In this document: piece after piece, positions 1-13,356 of the stretch
Layout: every line of letters begins with the position of its first letter
Position numbering within the stretch: position 1 is the first letter of the stretch
Source: Distichodus sexfasciatus
Taxonomy: Eukaryota; Chordata; Actinopteri; Characiformes; Distichodontidae
DNA: 64,000 nucleotides
Assembly (NCBI GenBank): GCA_032718565.1
Contig: JAVGVS010000043.1
Coordinates: 1,608,595 to 1,672,594, forward strand
Reading direction: 5' to 3'
Notes under the pieces: generated by a model
The model's database searches: none
Seen by the model: only the letters and a program-made list of their open reading frames with translations
Told to the model about the DNA's origin: nothing
Made by a program: the position numbers and the translations under genes

Positions 1-2021
1 TTCCTAACCATAAAAATCTTATTTATTAAGTCTAGATAAGCATCTGTGGTTTGCTTGGCGAATTGCAGAAACATGAAAACTTTAGAAAAGTTTGTTCAAA
101 TCATATAAAATGTGCATTAGCTAATACTGTATTATATGAGATAACAATATATAATTAACACTATGTATAAATTAAAATAAGTGTAAATATATAAATAGAG
201 CATTGTTATAAAAGCAGCATAATCAGTGTGATTACAGGTTGTTGACTGGTACATTCTTCATGCACATTTTAACCAATAATATTGCCATATTTTTGATGGA
301 ATATTCTAAATTATGGATATGTAACATGCTATAGTTCATTGTTGTTGTTAGGGCAGAAACTTACAAAACCAAAACTATAATTTCCATTTTTTCAGAAATG
401 CGCTACATTCTAAGTACCTTTAATTATTCAATATCCTTTGCTTTAATACGATTTGTTTTTATTTATGCTAACAAGCATACACTGAGTTGCTCCTGTTGTG
501 CCAGAGCATCCAGTCAGCTGCCTGTGTTCTAAAAGTTCTAAATGTAACACTGCAAGGCAAATGTGGGTCCCATCCACGTGCATATTGCAGTGTGGCATTG
601 TGCATGAGTGTGTGCAGATTTCATTGTGCAGAATCCCACAAACTGGATGGAGGAACTTCCATACAGGCAGCTGGAGAGGTCTCTGTGAGGTTGGGTTGAA
701 GCAGCCTCACTTTGTCAGCAATGTGGAACAGCCAGAGTAAATAGAGATGGCGATGATATCGGCTTACGGCGGAATGGGGAGTGGGACGTCTGTACGTGTG
801 TGTTTATTTGTGAGTGTGTTGTGATCAGCACTTTTTAGTAGGCAAATATCTGCAGTGTGGGACAACATGACATTTCTGACACTGTATGAATGTTTTTCTT
901 GTAGCTTTTACTTTGTAAACCTTATGAATTCTTATGAACTATTTTGGTTGCTCAAGGTTTTTGGTATTATATAAGTCAGTTAAAAAAAAAAAAGTAATAG
1001 CATTTGTGTGTTTGTGGAAGTGTGTGTTATACATATCAAGAGATTTTATATTTATACACTGAAAATCCAGATGAGAACTCAACAGCCCGGAAGACATTTG
1101 CATGTGGATAGCCTTGCGTGGCTCTGAAACGCTAAACCATTATGAGATTATAATTAGCTTGATGTCTATTGAAACAGTGCATTTGTTATTCATAGGGGAC
1201 TCCGAATTTTAATGGAATCATTGTCATCAAAGAAATCCTCATTAGTGATTTTCCTCACTTACTGCAGAATATAAATAGGTTTTTAATGTTGGAATATTTA
1301 TTGGATTGAAAGATACAGGATTTAAGCAAAGTATGTACCCAATTGGACACTACCTCTGTAATAGGTTTAGGTTAGTCTCTGTATGTGAGCATTTGGGTGC
1401 AGAACATTCAAAAAAGCTCCTTAAAGGTATGTGAAAAGCTATCTTTAGTGGTTTCAATTTGTTGATAACCCAAAAAATGAAAAACAGAAAACAGAGGCTT
1501 TGGTTAAGGTCAAACCCACTATAAAACTCATGCATATTGCACTGGTCGTCCATACCAGAGTTAGAGACTTATTCTGAATCAGCTTAGATTCTCTCTCTTT
1601 CCTATTCCTTTCGCAGTATTTTATCTCATGCTGTAAATTTAAAAAATGCATCAAGTTGACTTGTAAAAGTGAGGTTTTGGAAGCTTTTGCTAAGGTCGAG
1701 TTTAAATGGAGGAGGACTGGGCAGGACAGAGTTATGAATAAGTCATGGCGAAGTTTTGGAGGAGAGACGGGTCAGGAGTAGGGCAGAAACTTGATCGGAC
1801 CAAATTGAGAGAACTTTTTAGGAGAGGACATGGAGCGTTGGGCTTTGTGGACGGAACGGAGCAGGTTTGAAAGTCGGTGCAGAACGCTGGCTGTGACATT
1901 TTTTTTTAAAAGGTGCAATATCACATTTGCTCATGAATTTTTATATGTTTGGGTTTAGGGAGAAGATCCTAATTTAGAGGAAAAGTGATGAAGACTTAGG
2001 GCACGTGGAAGCGAATGAGGA

Positions 2022-2053
<32 letters not shown>

Positions 2054-2082
2054 CGAGAGAGAGAGAGAGGGAGAAGGAAAGA
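2022..2082 (+). repeat. (GT)n-(GA)n microsatellite
   Basis: About ten GT units pass directly into GA units. In the celf4 pre-mRNA this reads GU-rich then GA-rich. Confidence 0.95.
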
Positions 2083-2804
2083 GAGCAGGGGAGTCCCAGA
2101 GACAGATGTCACCCTCTCCACGGATTGATGGCTTTTGGCTGGGTTCCACTCGGCGCTCTGACCCCTCTGTCCTCTGCAGTAATTTATAGGTGACGTTTTT
2201 AAAGATTTAAGCACTATTCTGTGGCCATCGTGGCCCTGGATTTAGTATGACCTTCCGGTGTGGACTTTTGGAACAGGCCTGGCTAAAATGAGCACACCTG
2301 CGCCCGTCCAGGCCGCAGTGCTGTGGACAAATACGACGCGTGGAAAGATGCGTGTGTGTATGTATGCGTCGGTGTGACTTTGTGTGCGTAGGTGTGTGTT
2401 TCCCTTAAGCTCCATGGGGACGTCTGATTAATTAACAGACTGTTTGTTTAAAGGATGTGGGTATATTTAAATATCTCTGTCCATGTGTGACTTTCCTTCC
2501 GCTAGCTGGGCACAGAAAGTTTTTGCTGGAAAAAAGAATGGCAAACTGCAGAGCCGGGTTTTAAAAATCAATCGTCAGATTTAGCCATTTTATTTTAAAT
2601 ATGTGGTATTGATTCATAAAATTCTGAAATTGATTTTATAATTTCACATGAACACTGAGCAAAAAATATCCTCACATGCTGTTGTAGCTCAAACGGCACA
2701 TCTCAAACTAGTTGATTGCTTTGCTTATACTTTATGACAGTTAGACACAAAATATTCTGTTATAAATTGCAAGAGGTATGTCATTTTAGGGGAAACCTGA
2801 GGCC

Positions 2805-4050
2805 TATATAGTCAAAGTAAACTTTATTGTCATCTCTACTATATGCATGTATATAGAGAGACGAGACAACATGGCTCCAGTTTCTACAGTACAAGAAAAT
2901 GTAACATACATTGAGTAAACATATATACATAGACTATAATCCAGAAGTACAAAAAGAGAGATAATATAGTTACATGCTGAATTCAAACTACAATGTTGGT
3001 CCTGGAATTATCGTATTGCGTTGAATGTGCATATGATCTATGGCAGTTGAAGTTATGAAAATTCTAAACAGGTGTTCTGTTTAAAACTAATAATAAAAAC
3101 AGTATCTTTATAGTTTCTAAGTTAACTTTGTTAGGCGTTCAATAATATGTGCAAATATCGTAACAGCAGTCAAGTGGAGAAAAATTATAATCAGTATTAT
3201 GTGAAAATGTTTCACAAAATTACAATCGGTAATACAGTATGGGCAAGTAGTGTTTCAATAATATGTACAAATATTGCACTGCAAAATATCAGTGTCAGAA
3301 AATAAGAAAAAGATAAAAGATACCAGAATCAAGCAAAATTATTTGCCAATATAGTGAGAAAATTTATCTTGTAAAGATCTCCTAAAACAAAAAAAAATCT
3401 TTCCATTTTTCCATGTTTTTAGCTTTATTATTCTTAAAATAAGCAAAGTTGTCATGAATTTCTTAACTCGTAGTGGAGAGCATGAGAACCTTTCCGTTCT
3501 CTTGATTAAATTTCTTATTTCATTTTAAGACGTTCTTATAATCAGTACATTTTTCTTAATAAGATAATTGTAGCCAGTGTTCCTTAAAATTAGATTATTT
3601 ATCTTACACATAAAAGTCAAGTAAGTTATTCTTAAAATTAAAAGAACAAGATCTATTTTTTATTTTTAAGATTTTCTGGCTTGTTAAGATTTCATTTTTT
3701 GCAGTGTGTAACAGCAGTCAAGTGCAGAGAAGCGCAACTTCAATTATACAGTTGCAATAGTGGAATACAGTTCTACTTTTGCGCAGTAAATGAGTGTAAG
3801 ATCAGCGTTAGCTTAACATGAGTATACTGTGCAGTCAGTCTGTGAGCACAAACAGGATCACTGGAACAGTTTCAACATAGCAATATAGTTTCTTAATGCA
3901 CTACTGTTAATGTGACTAATGATTGTAACTGAAACAGGAAGCGTCTGAACGAGAATTGTGGCCGTTTAAATACTTATTTTTCATATCACAGAATATACAA
4001 AAGTTGATGTGTGTGCAATAAAATTCAGTGAGTTCACGGTCATGATCGAA
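2805..4050. repeat. composite interspersed repeat of unknown class
   Basis: It opens with gtcaaagtaaactttattgt and includes agagacgagacaacatggct, a pattern I have seen dispersed in fish genomes. It contains an internally repeated motif, ttcaataatatgt(g/a)caaatat then taacagcagtcaagtg, at 3138-3176 and again split around the insertion 3277-3706. A related fragment is at 12137-12240. No coding capacity is visible. I cannot assign it to a class. Confidence 0.5.
3277..3706. mobile_element. 430-bp DNA-transposon relic with CACTGCAAAA inverted ends
   Basis: The ends are cactgcaaaa (3277-3286) and its exact complement ttttgcagtg (3697-3706). A tg dinucleotide flanks both ends (3275-3276 and 3707-3708). 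The interior is A/T-rich with aagatct and ttaagattt motifs. Removing it restores a match to the neighbouring copy of the host repeat at 3138-3176, so it is a true insertion. Confidence 0.7.
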
Positions 4051-4121
4051 AGTGTAGGTTATGATAAAAATCTAAGTATTGTTGGTACAGTGTTCTATGT
4101 ATATTCAACATAAGGGAGTAT

Positions 4122-4474
4122 TAATTCATTCATACATTCATTATCTGAACCACTTAATTCCTATCAGGGTCACGGGGACCGGAGCCTACCCTGGAACTGC
4201 AGGCACGAGGTGGGGGTGCGTAGGGCACACATACTGTACACCCACAAACACACTCACATTTATACCTTATGGGGCCAATTAAGAGTCACCAATCATTCTA
4301 AACCATGTGCTTTGGGACTATGGGAGGACCACCCACATGAACCCACCATAGAAAACCCACATGAACATGGGGAGAGCAAGCAAAATCCACGCCGACAGGC
4401 CCCACAGCCAACCCAAGGGTCGAACCCAGGACCTTCTTTCTGTGAAGTGACAGTGCTAACCACCACACCACCGA
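4122..4474 (-). mobile_element. tRNA-headed SINE, fish type, near full length
   Basis: Read on the minus strand, the element starts at about 4474 with a tRNA-like head: an A box around tggttagcactg and a B box gggttcgaccc. It continues through a body typical of fish SINEs (ttggtgactcttaattggcc; accctgataggaattaagtgg) and ends in an attcattcat-type simple tail at about 4122. The open frames across it are products of the repeat. Confidence 0.8.
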
Positions 4475-4742
4475 TATGTTGGGAAGTCAATAAAATTATC
4501 GTCATTAATAACATTTACAATAGCAAAGCTATTTTTAAAACGCTGTAGCTTTTCTGATAAGTATTTTTGCGAACAGAGATGTAGCATGGCAAAACACTAC
4601 ATTGTTAAAACATTCTATAATCAATAGCAATTTAAAATCAGAATTTAAAAGTATTTGGAATGATGATGAAGACACCCGGCCATGGGAGACTATGAACAAA
4701 AGTGTAGAACAATGGAAAGATGGAGTGACTTAAACGTGTAAA

Positions 4743-4776
<34 letters not shown>

Positions 4777-4899
4777 GGAATGTGTCTGCTCCTAGCTCTT
4801 GGCTCTTGCCAGAGGGCTCAGCTGGGCCTGGTCCTAACCGCTTTGTGATGCGTGTGTGTGTGTGTGTGTGAGCATGTGCAAGACCCTCATGTCTGAAGC

Positions 4900-5480
4900 A
4901 GCGGGGCATGATCGAGAGGGAGCTTCTCCAGCACATTATCACTCATTTGCAATTCAATGGCCTCTGAGATCTCGGGCTAACCCCAGCCGCCTGTCCCCGC
5001 CATGCCAGACCCTATTAACACAGGTTTTTAATCACAGCGCTGGGTTTTTGACCAGCACCCCCCATCGAAGGCTCCCAGCCATCGGACCGCAAGCCGCCAA
5101 AAAATCGTCCTCATCGAGGTCTCATTTTTTTGAGCAGCGGTTTTCTCACTCGTCCCCGGAGAATGTGGGACAGACAAGATTCAGCTTCGGTTTAAAGATG
5201 GCAAGCGATGGCGGCTACCGGCCTGCTCTCTGTGCCGTCCCTAACCTGGGTCTAATAGCCGGCTAATGACATCCCCTGCTGTGGTGTAGTGCAGATGAGG
5301 TAAAGCTAGCTGGCTGAATTTTTTTGCGGCGTTTTTTAAACTCGTTTTTAGCAAACCAAAAAAGCGCAGAAAGGGCCGTGCAAATCGAACGTGATTGAGT
5401 GCCGATGGCTGTAGACGCTTACAGTCCGATTGGGAAACGATGGGATGATCTGTTCGAAATGGAGATGTTAAGTGAAGTTT
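4900..5480. other. non-repetitive GC-richer island (candidate conserved non-coding element)
   Basis: This sequence is complex, has no simple repeats and is rich in CpG relative to its surroundings. It lies between two microsatellites in intron 1. The open frame 4856-5266 lacks codon or domain signals I recognise. Regulatory function is only a guess. Confidence 0.2.
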
Positions 5481-6211
5481 TTCTGTCCTACTTACAGAGA
5501 GAGGGAGTGTGTGTGTGTGTGTGAGAGAAAGAGAGAGTGAATCTGCAGCTGCAGTGCCAAAGGGATAAATATTAACAATTATGAGGACTGTGGAAATGTT
5601 CTCCAATAAGAGCATCTTCAGTCTGAGAAGTTTGGCTCTGCCCTCCTTTTACAAGGAAGAAACATGCAGCACACTGCTCTCTTTTGTGTGTGTGTGTGTG
5701 TGTGTGTGTTTGAATGTGTGTTTGTACATGTTTGGAGGCTAGAGCAGCTTTACTGCTAGAATGTCTCCTGTAGAGAGGGGCTGATGTCCTCGCTGGTGTG
5801 TGTTGATCTCTCCAGCATTAGACCCACAGACACACACACACAGGAGCGGATTGCGGAAGTGTGTGTTTGATAAAGTGCTGGCTGTTTACAAATCCTATTA
5901 TGTCTGTTTTGCGTGTCCTTGGAGTTGATTGCCGGTCCATGTTAGCTTTAGCAAACGTCTTAATTGCGTTAAATGGGGGGAAAAGCTGGCAGATTAGAAG
6001 CCATTAATGAGAGTTGTGCGAGCGGGCGTATTCCCCGGATGGTGCTTTTGTTCGTTTGGCAGAGACATAGCGGGAGGGGGATAGAGGGAGAGAGAGAGTG
6101 GTAGAGAGAGAGAGAGTGTGCTGGCGTCACCTTGAAACTCAAAAGCACAGGAGAAACAGGTCATTGTGTCTCCGCTGAAAAGAGGTACACCCTGCTCACT
6201 CCATCCCTTAT

Positions 6212-6251
<40 letters not shown>

Positions 6252-8265
6252 ACTCACTCTCGCTATGCGTCTCTCGGGGAGAGTTTAGAAGACTTTCTAT
6301 CTGTGTATAAATAGCTGAGGATGAATTATTTAGGGACCCTCGCTTGCTAATAATCCCCCCGGACCCATCCCACAATGACACGAAAGATGGAGGGAAAACA
6401 ATTAGGTGTGGTTTCTTCAGAGGGAGTGAAACAGAGGGAGGGAGAGAGGGAGGGATCGGGATCGGGTGGAAAGGAAGGAAGGATGGAAGGGCGGGGCTCC
6501 GAAGGATGAAGGAGACGCCTGCAGGAGCCCCTCCCACGCTGTTCTACGCTAATAAAGCCAATTAAGAGTGCAGAATCGATGAGGCCCTGAAGAGGAAGCG
6601 TAATGATTCATGTCCCGGCTCCGGACGTACCGTCTCTTACCGTCCGGTGGGCAGAAGGACGGGAGGACGAGAGAGAGAAAGAGAGAGACGGAATGTTAAG
6701 GAGCTGTTTGTTGTCTCGTGTTGGCGGAAGGACGATGCGTCGGGGGGCAGGACGGGGCAGACAGACGGGCAGGTCACCCTGTCACGGTCTCAATTAGCTC
6801 CAGCATGCCAGCGTTTCCCTGCCGACCTGTTCGTCTGCATCTGCAGGCACTGGCACAGCTGTGGTTTTATCAGCAACTGGTGCAGGTCTCTTGCATGTTC
6901 GTTTCATTATTATTTTGTTATTTTATAGCTGTGTAATTATTTATATTAGTCTCCATCTCTGGTATATAGGAAACAGCTTGCAGTTGCTCTCAGAAATCTG
7001 CTCGCTCTTCTTTCTCTTCCTCATACCTTTTTCTGGGGATTTTTCACAGACTCATATAGCTGGTTAATTGTTACTTACATCCAAAATTATTATTAGTTTT
7101 TCAAATAAATCTTCTTTAAGTTCATAAATACAGAAAGGAATCTAGTACATATCTTAACAGCGTCAAAAAATTGCTTTTTATTATCATGCGGTAGCTGGAG
7201 CCATCAAATTCCGACACACACAAACACACACACTCTTTACCCTTTATATTCAGTTCCCAAAGGTGAATCTTTTCATTCTTTTATGCTTTTTTTAATAAAA
7301 GAGTTTTCTAATACTGAGGGACTGGTCAGACCTAAAACTGTTCTCGAAAAATAACACACTTTAATATCTTTTAGGGGACAGTCAGGTCCCCTAAAAACAC
7401 CTTAAAAAAACATGCTTGTTACACCTAATCTTCATCTTATCCAATGTAAAATGGTTCACTTGGTTTTTTTTTTCCAAAAATATTTGCTTGAGTGTTCTTT
7501 GTTTTCCCCATATGATCCAATCCTCACATACAAAAAGGATTCCAAAAATCACAGGTGTTCAGATGTTTTAGATGAAAATCAGGTCATCACAACCACCCAA
7601 AAACCTGCGCACACACGTATACACCCACACCCATCCGTCTGGGAATATCTGGGGTACAGCTAATACATTTTAGGTCTGTGTTATAGTAAGTTAGTGCTGC
7701 ACTCTCCTCGGGACGGCTGTGTGGTGTGTGTTTCACTCTACAGCTCCGAGTGTTAATTGAATGTCTGCTTACGAGCACTAGACCGCTCACCTTACTATAA
7801 TCAGTGCAGAAAGCAGCATACTCTAACTTTCATTTAAAAAGCCCGGTTGGAGTAAGATCTCAGTGTGTGTGCTCATATGCCTGTGTGTGTCACTGGCTAG
7901 TAAAACATGACGAACAATAAAAAGAGAGAAGATATTGTGGGATTTAAGCTGGAAGACAAGTAATCTATATGAGCATGTGCACTGTGGGCTCATTAAAGAG
8001 ATTATGGCAGTGTGTGCTGTCACATGAGTGCTATGTACGTTGCTGAACAACAAAGACCCAGAAAGCAAAGTGTGTGTTTTAGTCATCACTTCAGAAAGTG
8101 TGTATACATACAGGCACAGTCATTAGCGGAATCTGCAGAAAGGTTCTAATGTGTTTTGGCACAGTAAAATCACTCATGTTGAAGGTTAAGCTCTTGGAGT
8201 TTCCGAGTTCAACTGAGTCCAGATAAACCCTTTGAGACCTTTCAACACTGTAAAGGTTTGTGAGA

Positions 8266-8305
8266 GTGTGTGTGTGTGTGTGAGTGTGTGTGTGTGAGTG
8301 TGTGT

Positions 8306-8336
<31 letters not shown>

Positions 8337-8371
8337 CGTAAGATTAATTTTAAGATTAAGATTAAGATTAA
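8266..8371 (+). repeat. interrupted (GT)n tract followed by (TTAAGA)n
   Basis: Repeated gtgtgtgtga blocks grade into pure GT, then after gcg come about four ttaaga/attaag units ending near 8371. Confidence 0.9.
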
Positions 8372-9138
8372 GAGGGTACCGATGGTTGTAAGAAAAATGT
8401 TGTTAGAAAAACATGAAAAAATAGACAGATCACCAACAAATCTGCTTCATCTTGTAACATGAAATATTATTGCTTACAATTTTTTTACACATAGCATAGA
8501 ACAGAGATGATACAGTGGTGTTGTTGATATTATCAGGCAGTATGAGCTAATAGCCTTCTAAGGGCTGAAAATGATAATTAAAGTTGATATTAAAAGATTT
8601 ATCCTTTGACCAAGTGCTGTAAGATGCTTTGGAGTACTTTGTCCATCAATATACTGCTGACTTTATGTGTTTATCCTAATAGATTTTAATATACGTTTGT
8701 CCAAAGTAACAAACATTAAGAATGAAATTAAAAGAAGTGAAATTAAATGAAGTTTATTTATATACTGCATTATGTCATGCTACCTTAGTGAAAAAAAATA
8801 ATATTGGCTGATATATTCACAAAAACAAAAAAATCAAATAAAGGAGCTCTAATAAAGTGTATGTAGTATAAGATGTAGGGGTGTTACATATACACAAGCT
8901 GTATTCGTGATCTCCATACAACATTTTTTGATTTTTTTTATTTTGGTCAAGTTTTTAGTTATGTGTAAGGACATAATAGGTAGCATTGTAAGAAAAAAAT
9001 GCCTTTATAAAAAAGTTTCAGATTCATTTCTAAACTCAAAAGAGTGAATTATTGTTGGGTTATGGAGGATGAAGTTAAGGTTATCTCCTCATTATAGAGG
9101 TCGTGGAAAGTACCTTGCAAAGATAGCGAGATGCATGT

Positions 9139-9197
9139 GTGTGTGTGTGTGTATGCGTGTGTGTATGCGTGTGTGTATGCGTGTGTGTATGTGTGTG
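9139..9197 (+). repeat. 12-bp minisatellite in a GT tract
   Basis: The unit gtatgcgtgtgt is repeated about four times after a pure GT run. Confidence 0.9.
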
Positions 9198-9677
9198 CTC
9201 ATCTTAGTTCTTCAGGGGCAGGGAGTGGACGAGGGACAGTGTTGTAATGATGCATTTTCTACACCATTGATTCTGTGGCTCTGCTCAGCAGTAAATCCTT
9301 CACATGCAACACATTAGGGGCAGCCTTTTTCCTCCTCCGCCATCGATTAGCAGGACTTACAGCCGCTGCGCTCCTCCGGGGGTCTGGAGACGGCTCGCTC
9401 TAGCTGGGAAGAGGGAAGGGGCGAGGAGGCGCCCCCCAATGCCATTTCAGAAGTTCCACAGTTCCAGCAGGGGTTCTGCCAGTGTGTGTGTGTGTGTGAG
9501 TGTGTGTGTGAGTGTGTGTGGCTTGGCATTAGACTCCATTAGAAATGCATCTACCATCTTTCTCTAATATTCACCCACACTTCTATTCCATTCCAGCAGA
9601 ATAATATCACTCAAGGAGAAGACTCATTAGTCCCAGGAACAGCTCCTGAATATTTAAGGCCTATTTTATTGAATCAA

Positions 9678-10295
9678 AAGAAAGAAGGAAAGAAAGGGGC
9701 TTGAAAAAAAGCCCAGACATGGTCTCAGCACAGTAATTGAAGATTTTATACCCCCCCACCACCACCAACCCTCCCTCTCTCTCTCTCTCCCTTTCTCTCA
9801 TTAATACTCACTATTTCTTTTGTTCACTCTCTCTTACACCACCAACACACCCACCTTTCCTTCTTTCTGTCATGGTTTAGTTCTCTCGTTCTCTCACACA
9901 CACACACACACACACACACACGCGCACACAATTGATCATACTAGTACTCTTTGCTTTCTGACTATTTGTCACTCTGACATATAGATATTTGTAAAAGTTG
10001 TGCATGTGTTGTGTGTCAGCTTTTTAGGTAAATGTAAGGACCCCCAAATAGATAGGACAAGAGTGAGATTTTTGTAGCATTGTGAGGACAAAAGAAATCA
10101 AAAAGGAAGAAAGGGGGAGGGGAAGCCCAGACATGGTCTCAGCACAGGAATCTTTTATTTTATTTTTGTACCTCACCTATATCTTCCTTCTTCCTCTCTC
10201 CCTCTCTCTCCCTCTGTCTCACTAATACTCACTATTTCTTTTGTTCGCTGTCTCTTTACTCTCTCGCTTGCACACCTTTGCCCACTTCGTCTTTT

Positions 10296-10328
<33 letters not shown>

Positions 10329-10340
10329 CACACACCTATC
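9678..10340 (+). repeat. diverged tandem duplication, unit about 415 bp
   Basis: Copy 1 (about 9678-9930) and copy 2 (about 10088-10340) share in order an A/G-rich start, aagcccagacatggtctcag, a CT tract, taatactcactatttctttt and a terminal CA repeat. The offset grows from 414 to 421 bases along the match, so indels have accumulated. The region between contains a degenerate GGACC-type repeat. Confidence 0.75.
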
Positions 10341-10394
10341 CCTTGCTCTCGCTCTCTCTCTCTCTCTCTCAAATTACTCTCTGAGCTCATATTG

Positions 10395-10800
10395 CGCTCT
10401 TCAAAGTGCATTTTTATTTAATCAGGGGTTTACTGCTTCCAATTAAATATTTGAAGGAGATGTGTAGGGGAAAGAGAGAGCGAGCTGCGCTGGGGCGCTT
10501 CTGGAGACCTTGAGTAGTCGGGCCTTAGAGGACGGCGTATTTAAATTAGCGGCGACGCACGAGGACGAAGAGGAGGAGGAGAGGAGGTTAGGGAATCTTC
10601 ATCTATAACGCTCTGCATTATAAGGAGCAGGAAGTTTGACAGAACAGATGAACAGCAGTCATACCCATTCACGAAGACGGCGTCTCATCGGCAGCTATTG
10701 ACTTTCAGAGCAGATTGCCCCCGTCGGCTAGCGATTAGCCTGTTGCATGTAACCTCCACACTGTTATTTAGACTGTCCTCTGGCCTCGTAAACAATGAGC
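10395..10800. other. non-repetitive island with homeobox-type TAATTA/CAATTA sites (candidate enhancer)
   Basis: Complex sequence follows directly on the duplicated microsatellite region. It includes tttaatcaggggtttactgc, ccaattaaatatttgaagg and tttaaattagcggcg. The high complexity and lack of decay look unlike the neighbouring repeats. This is not proof of conservation. Confidence 0.22.
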
Positions 10801-12136
10801 AATCTTTCTGAACAAAGGCTGCTTTTATTTACAAAGATATTTTTCAAAGATAATGGTCTTCAGATTTATCAGTGTGGAGAGCTGAAATCACAACCCGGGG
10901 GGAGAGTTGTGTTAATTACAACGTACAGTATATCATTAAATCTTCTAGCCTGGGCCTGAGGGGAGCGTTATGTCTGTAGCTCGAGCTGCGATTCTCAAAC
11001 CCGTTGTAAAACGTAAAAACGTTGCCGGTTTCACTTGCATAAAACGGTGCCGATATGAGTCCTGTGTTGTGTCTAAAATGCTTACAACCCTTAAGTGTGT
11101 AGAGACATCACAGACCACTGGGCTTCATTTGCGGAGCTGTGAATAAATCTCCATCAGGCCGACGGAAAAAAGGTGCCCGGTGTCTCGGGAATACTGTCCT
11201 TGAGGCTTCAAGGCAAACTTTCTCTATTGGTGCTTCCATGCTATTAAATTGTTCATCGGCCTCATCATTTATGGAATCTTTTTAGGTTATTGACTTTCTT
11301 TTTGAGCTGCAGTGAAATATTTAAAATCACATCGGAAAAAAGTTCCTCTTCAAAGGAGGGGAAAGACAATGCCCAGTTCTGGGACGCTTATATTCACCCT
11401 TGTTTTTTGCTTTGAGGTTCTTTTTTAAAGAAAAAAAAAGCCCAAGTCCAGCATCTACTGAGAGATATTGCCTTAAAATTTAGTGATCTGTTATAAAACC
11501 ATAAAACCGTAATTAGTGTCTAAACATCTTTAGGTGGATTTAGTGCTAAGATGTCTCATATTCTTTCTATTTATTCTCATTCCTACTTGTTCCATTGTGT
11601 GTGTGTGTCTGTGTGTGTGTGTCCCCTAAGGGTGTCTGCAGCAGGTGAGATAAGAAGTGAGTGTAGGACACTAGGGGATAGTGTTCACAGAAGCCTGGTG
11701 ATGTTATCTTTCTCTCTCCCTCTCTCCCTCTCTCTTTCTGCATGCCTCTCTTAGTTTAGTCCGCATGCCCTGCCATCTCATTCCCCACCCTTCCTTTCTT
11801 CCATTGCCTGACGTTCTTTTCCACAAACCATTTACTCTAGCAGTCTCTCTAGTATCGCCTTCCTTCCCCCTCCTCCTCCCCCCTTTTTCTCTCTCGCTCA
11901 CACGCTCCCTCGTTTTTTTATGTGATTGCTACCTCTCTTGTCTCATCCGTCCTGTTTGTATGGCTACACATACTCTGCTCTCCCGATAAACTTAATGCCA
12001 GTGCCAGGCAGAGAGAAGTAGAATTGCTTTTAGAGGAAGAGCAAAAATAGGTACCCTGCTGTTTCAGCCTGTACTCTGTGAGTGTGTGTGTGTGTGTGTT
12101 TACACCATGTATTGCTACTATTAAAGAGTCCAATTG

Positions 12137-12240
12137 ATTATGAAAATTTTAAACAGGCGGTCTATTAAATATCGTGACAGCAGTCAAATGGAGAAAACTA
12201 CAACCGGTAATATGTACAATAGTCAAACAATCAAGATTAA
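12137..12240 (+). repeat. fragment related to the 2805-4050 repeat
   Basis: It shares tatgaaaatt(t/c)taaacagg, then gacagcagtcaa(a/g)tggagaaaa and ggtaatatgtacaa with 3054-3240. The order is the same, with intervening differences. Confidence 0.5.
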
Positions 12241-13356
12241 CTCTGAAAACAGTGATGGAAAGAGGCAAGTGCCCTGAGCACTTGACTGCCACAGATTAAG
12301 CATTCTTAACATTTGAATAAAAGTTACATTTATGTAGCACAATTACTATATATATACTATATATAGAGCGAGAGAGAGCCACTTCGTCCACCTCCAATGT
12401 GCATAAGCCACCCTTGATGATTTAAACACACCCAGTTGACAGAGATAAGGGTTCAAGCTTCCTCCATGACTTCTTTTAGAAAGATGCCCAGAGATCTATT
12501 ATGAGCTTAGATAGTGAGGACCTCAGTTTTTAAGTCTCATTTGAAGGACAGCTTCATTTTTACAGAACAGTTCCCCCCGTTTTTGCATTGTGATCCACAC
12601 AGACCACAGGATGTTGCCCCTGTTGAACCCACCAATATTTTTAACTGCAGCAACTACCTTTCCTTGTTGATGTCCATTCCATGTACAAGCCAGGCCAAAA
12701 CCAAATATGAACTGCAGGTATTTTAGCTACTGACATGGCAGGTTACATTTGGCATTTTTTGTTCACTATCAACTCAAAACATATATTTTTTTTGATTGCT
12801 GAGGTTATAGGCATGACATAACTAGGGTACTGCAATACAGATGTCAGCACCCCCAAAAGTAAAAAAGACAGTGCACTCTGTATGGGTGAGAATGCATGTG
12901 TGTGTGTGTGTGTGTTGACTGGGAGAGCGAGGCATGCACATGCGTCCCGTGAGAGTGCTAGCGTGTTCCGTAACATGACAGACCCTCGGAGGAGTGAGCC
13001 CAAGCTGTCGCACTGAGCTCTTCCCGTCGCTAATGAGTCAGAGTTAATTAAAAAAGCCAGGCAGGGCTGCAGGACACACACACTCACATGCACACAAACA
13101 TGAAAGCCCAACCAGGGTTAAACATGCCAAGCAGACAGTGGGGAATAATAATGCTGAGTCATGCTCAAACCCCAGGGGCCTGTGTGTGAGTGTGTAAGTG
13201 TGTGTGTGTGTGTGCGTGCATGTCTCGTGTGTGTTTAGAGTCCCTGTTGTGCTTCTAAGGCTGAGTAAAACCCTGGGCCCTGTAAGCTGCCTAGGTAATG
13301 CCTGTTTTTCAAAGTTGCTGTCCACACCAAACACTGGCCTTTAAGTCCCACAAATT

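Noticed and set aside
4210..4548. 112-residue open frame
   Set aside because: It lies over a SINE read against its own direction and has no coding signature.
5241..5615. 124-residue minus-strand open frame and the overlapping plus-strand frame 4856-5266
   Set aside because: Overlapping frames on both strands in GC-richer sequence, no recognisable domain, and a repeat-derived segment inside.
9139..9197. CRISPR-like array
   Set aside because: A 12-bp GT-rich minisatellite in a vertebrate intron, with no spacers.
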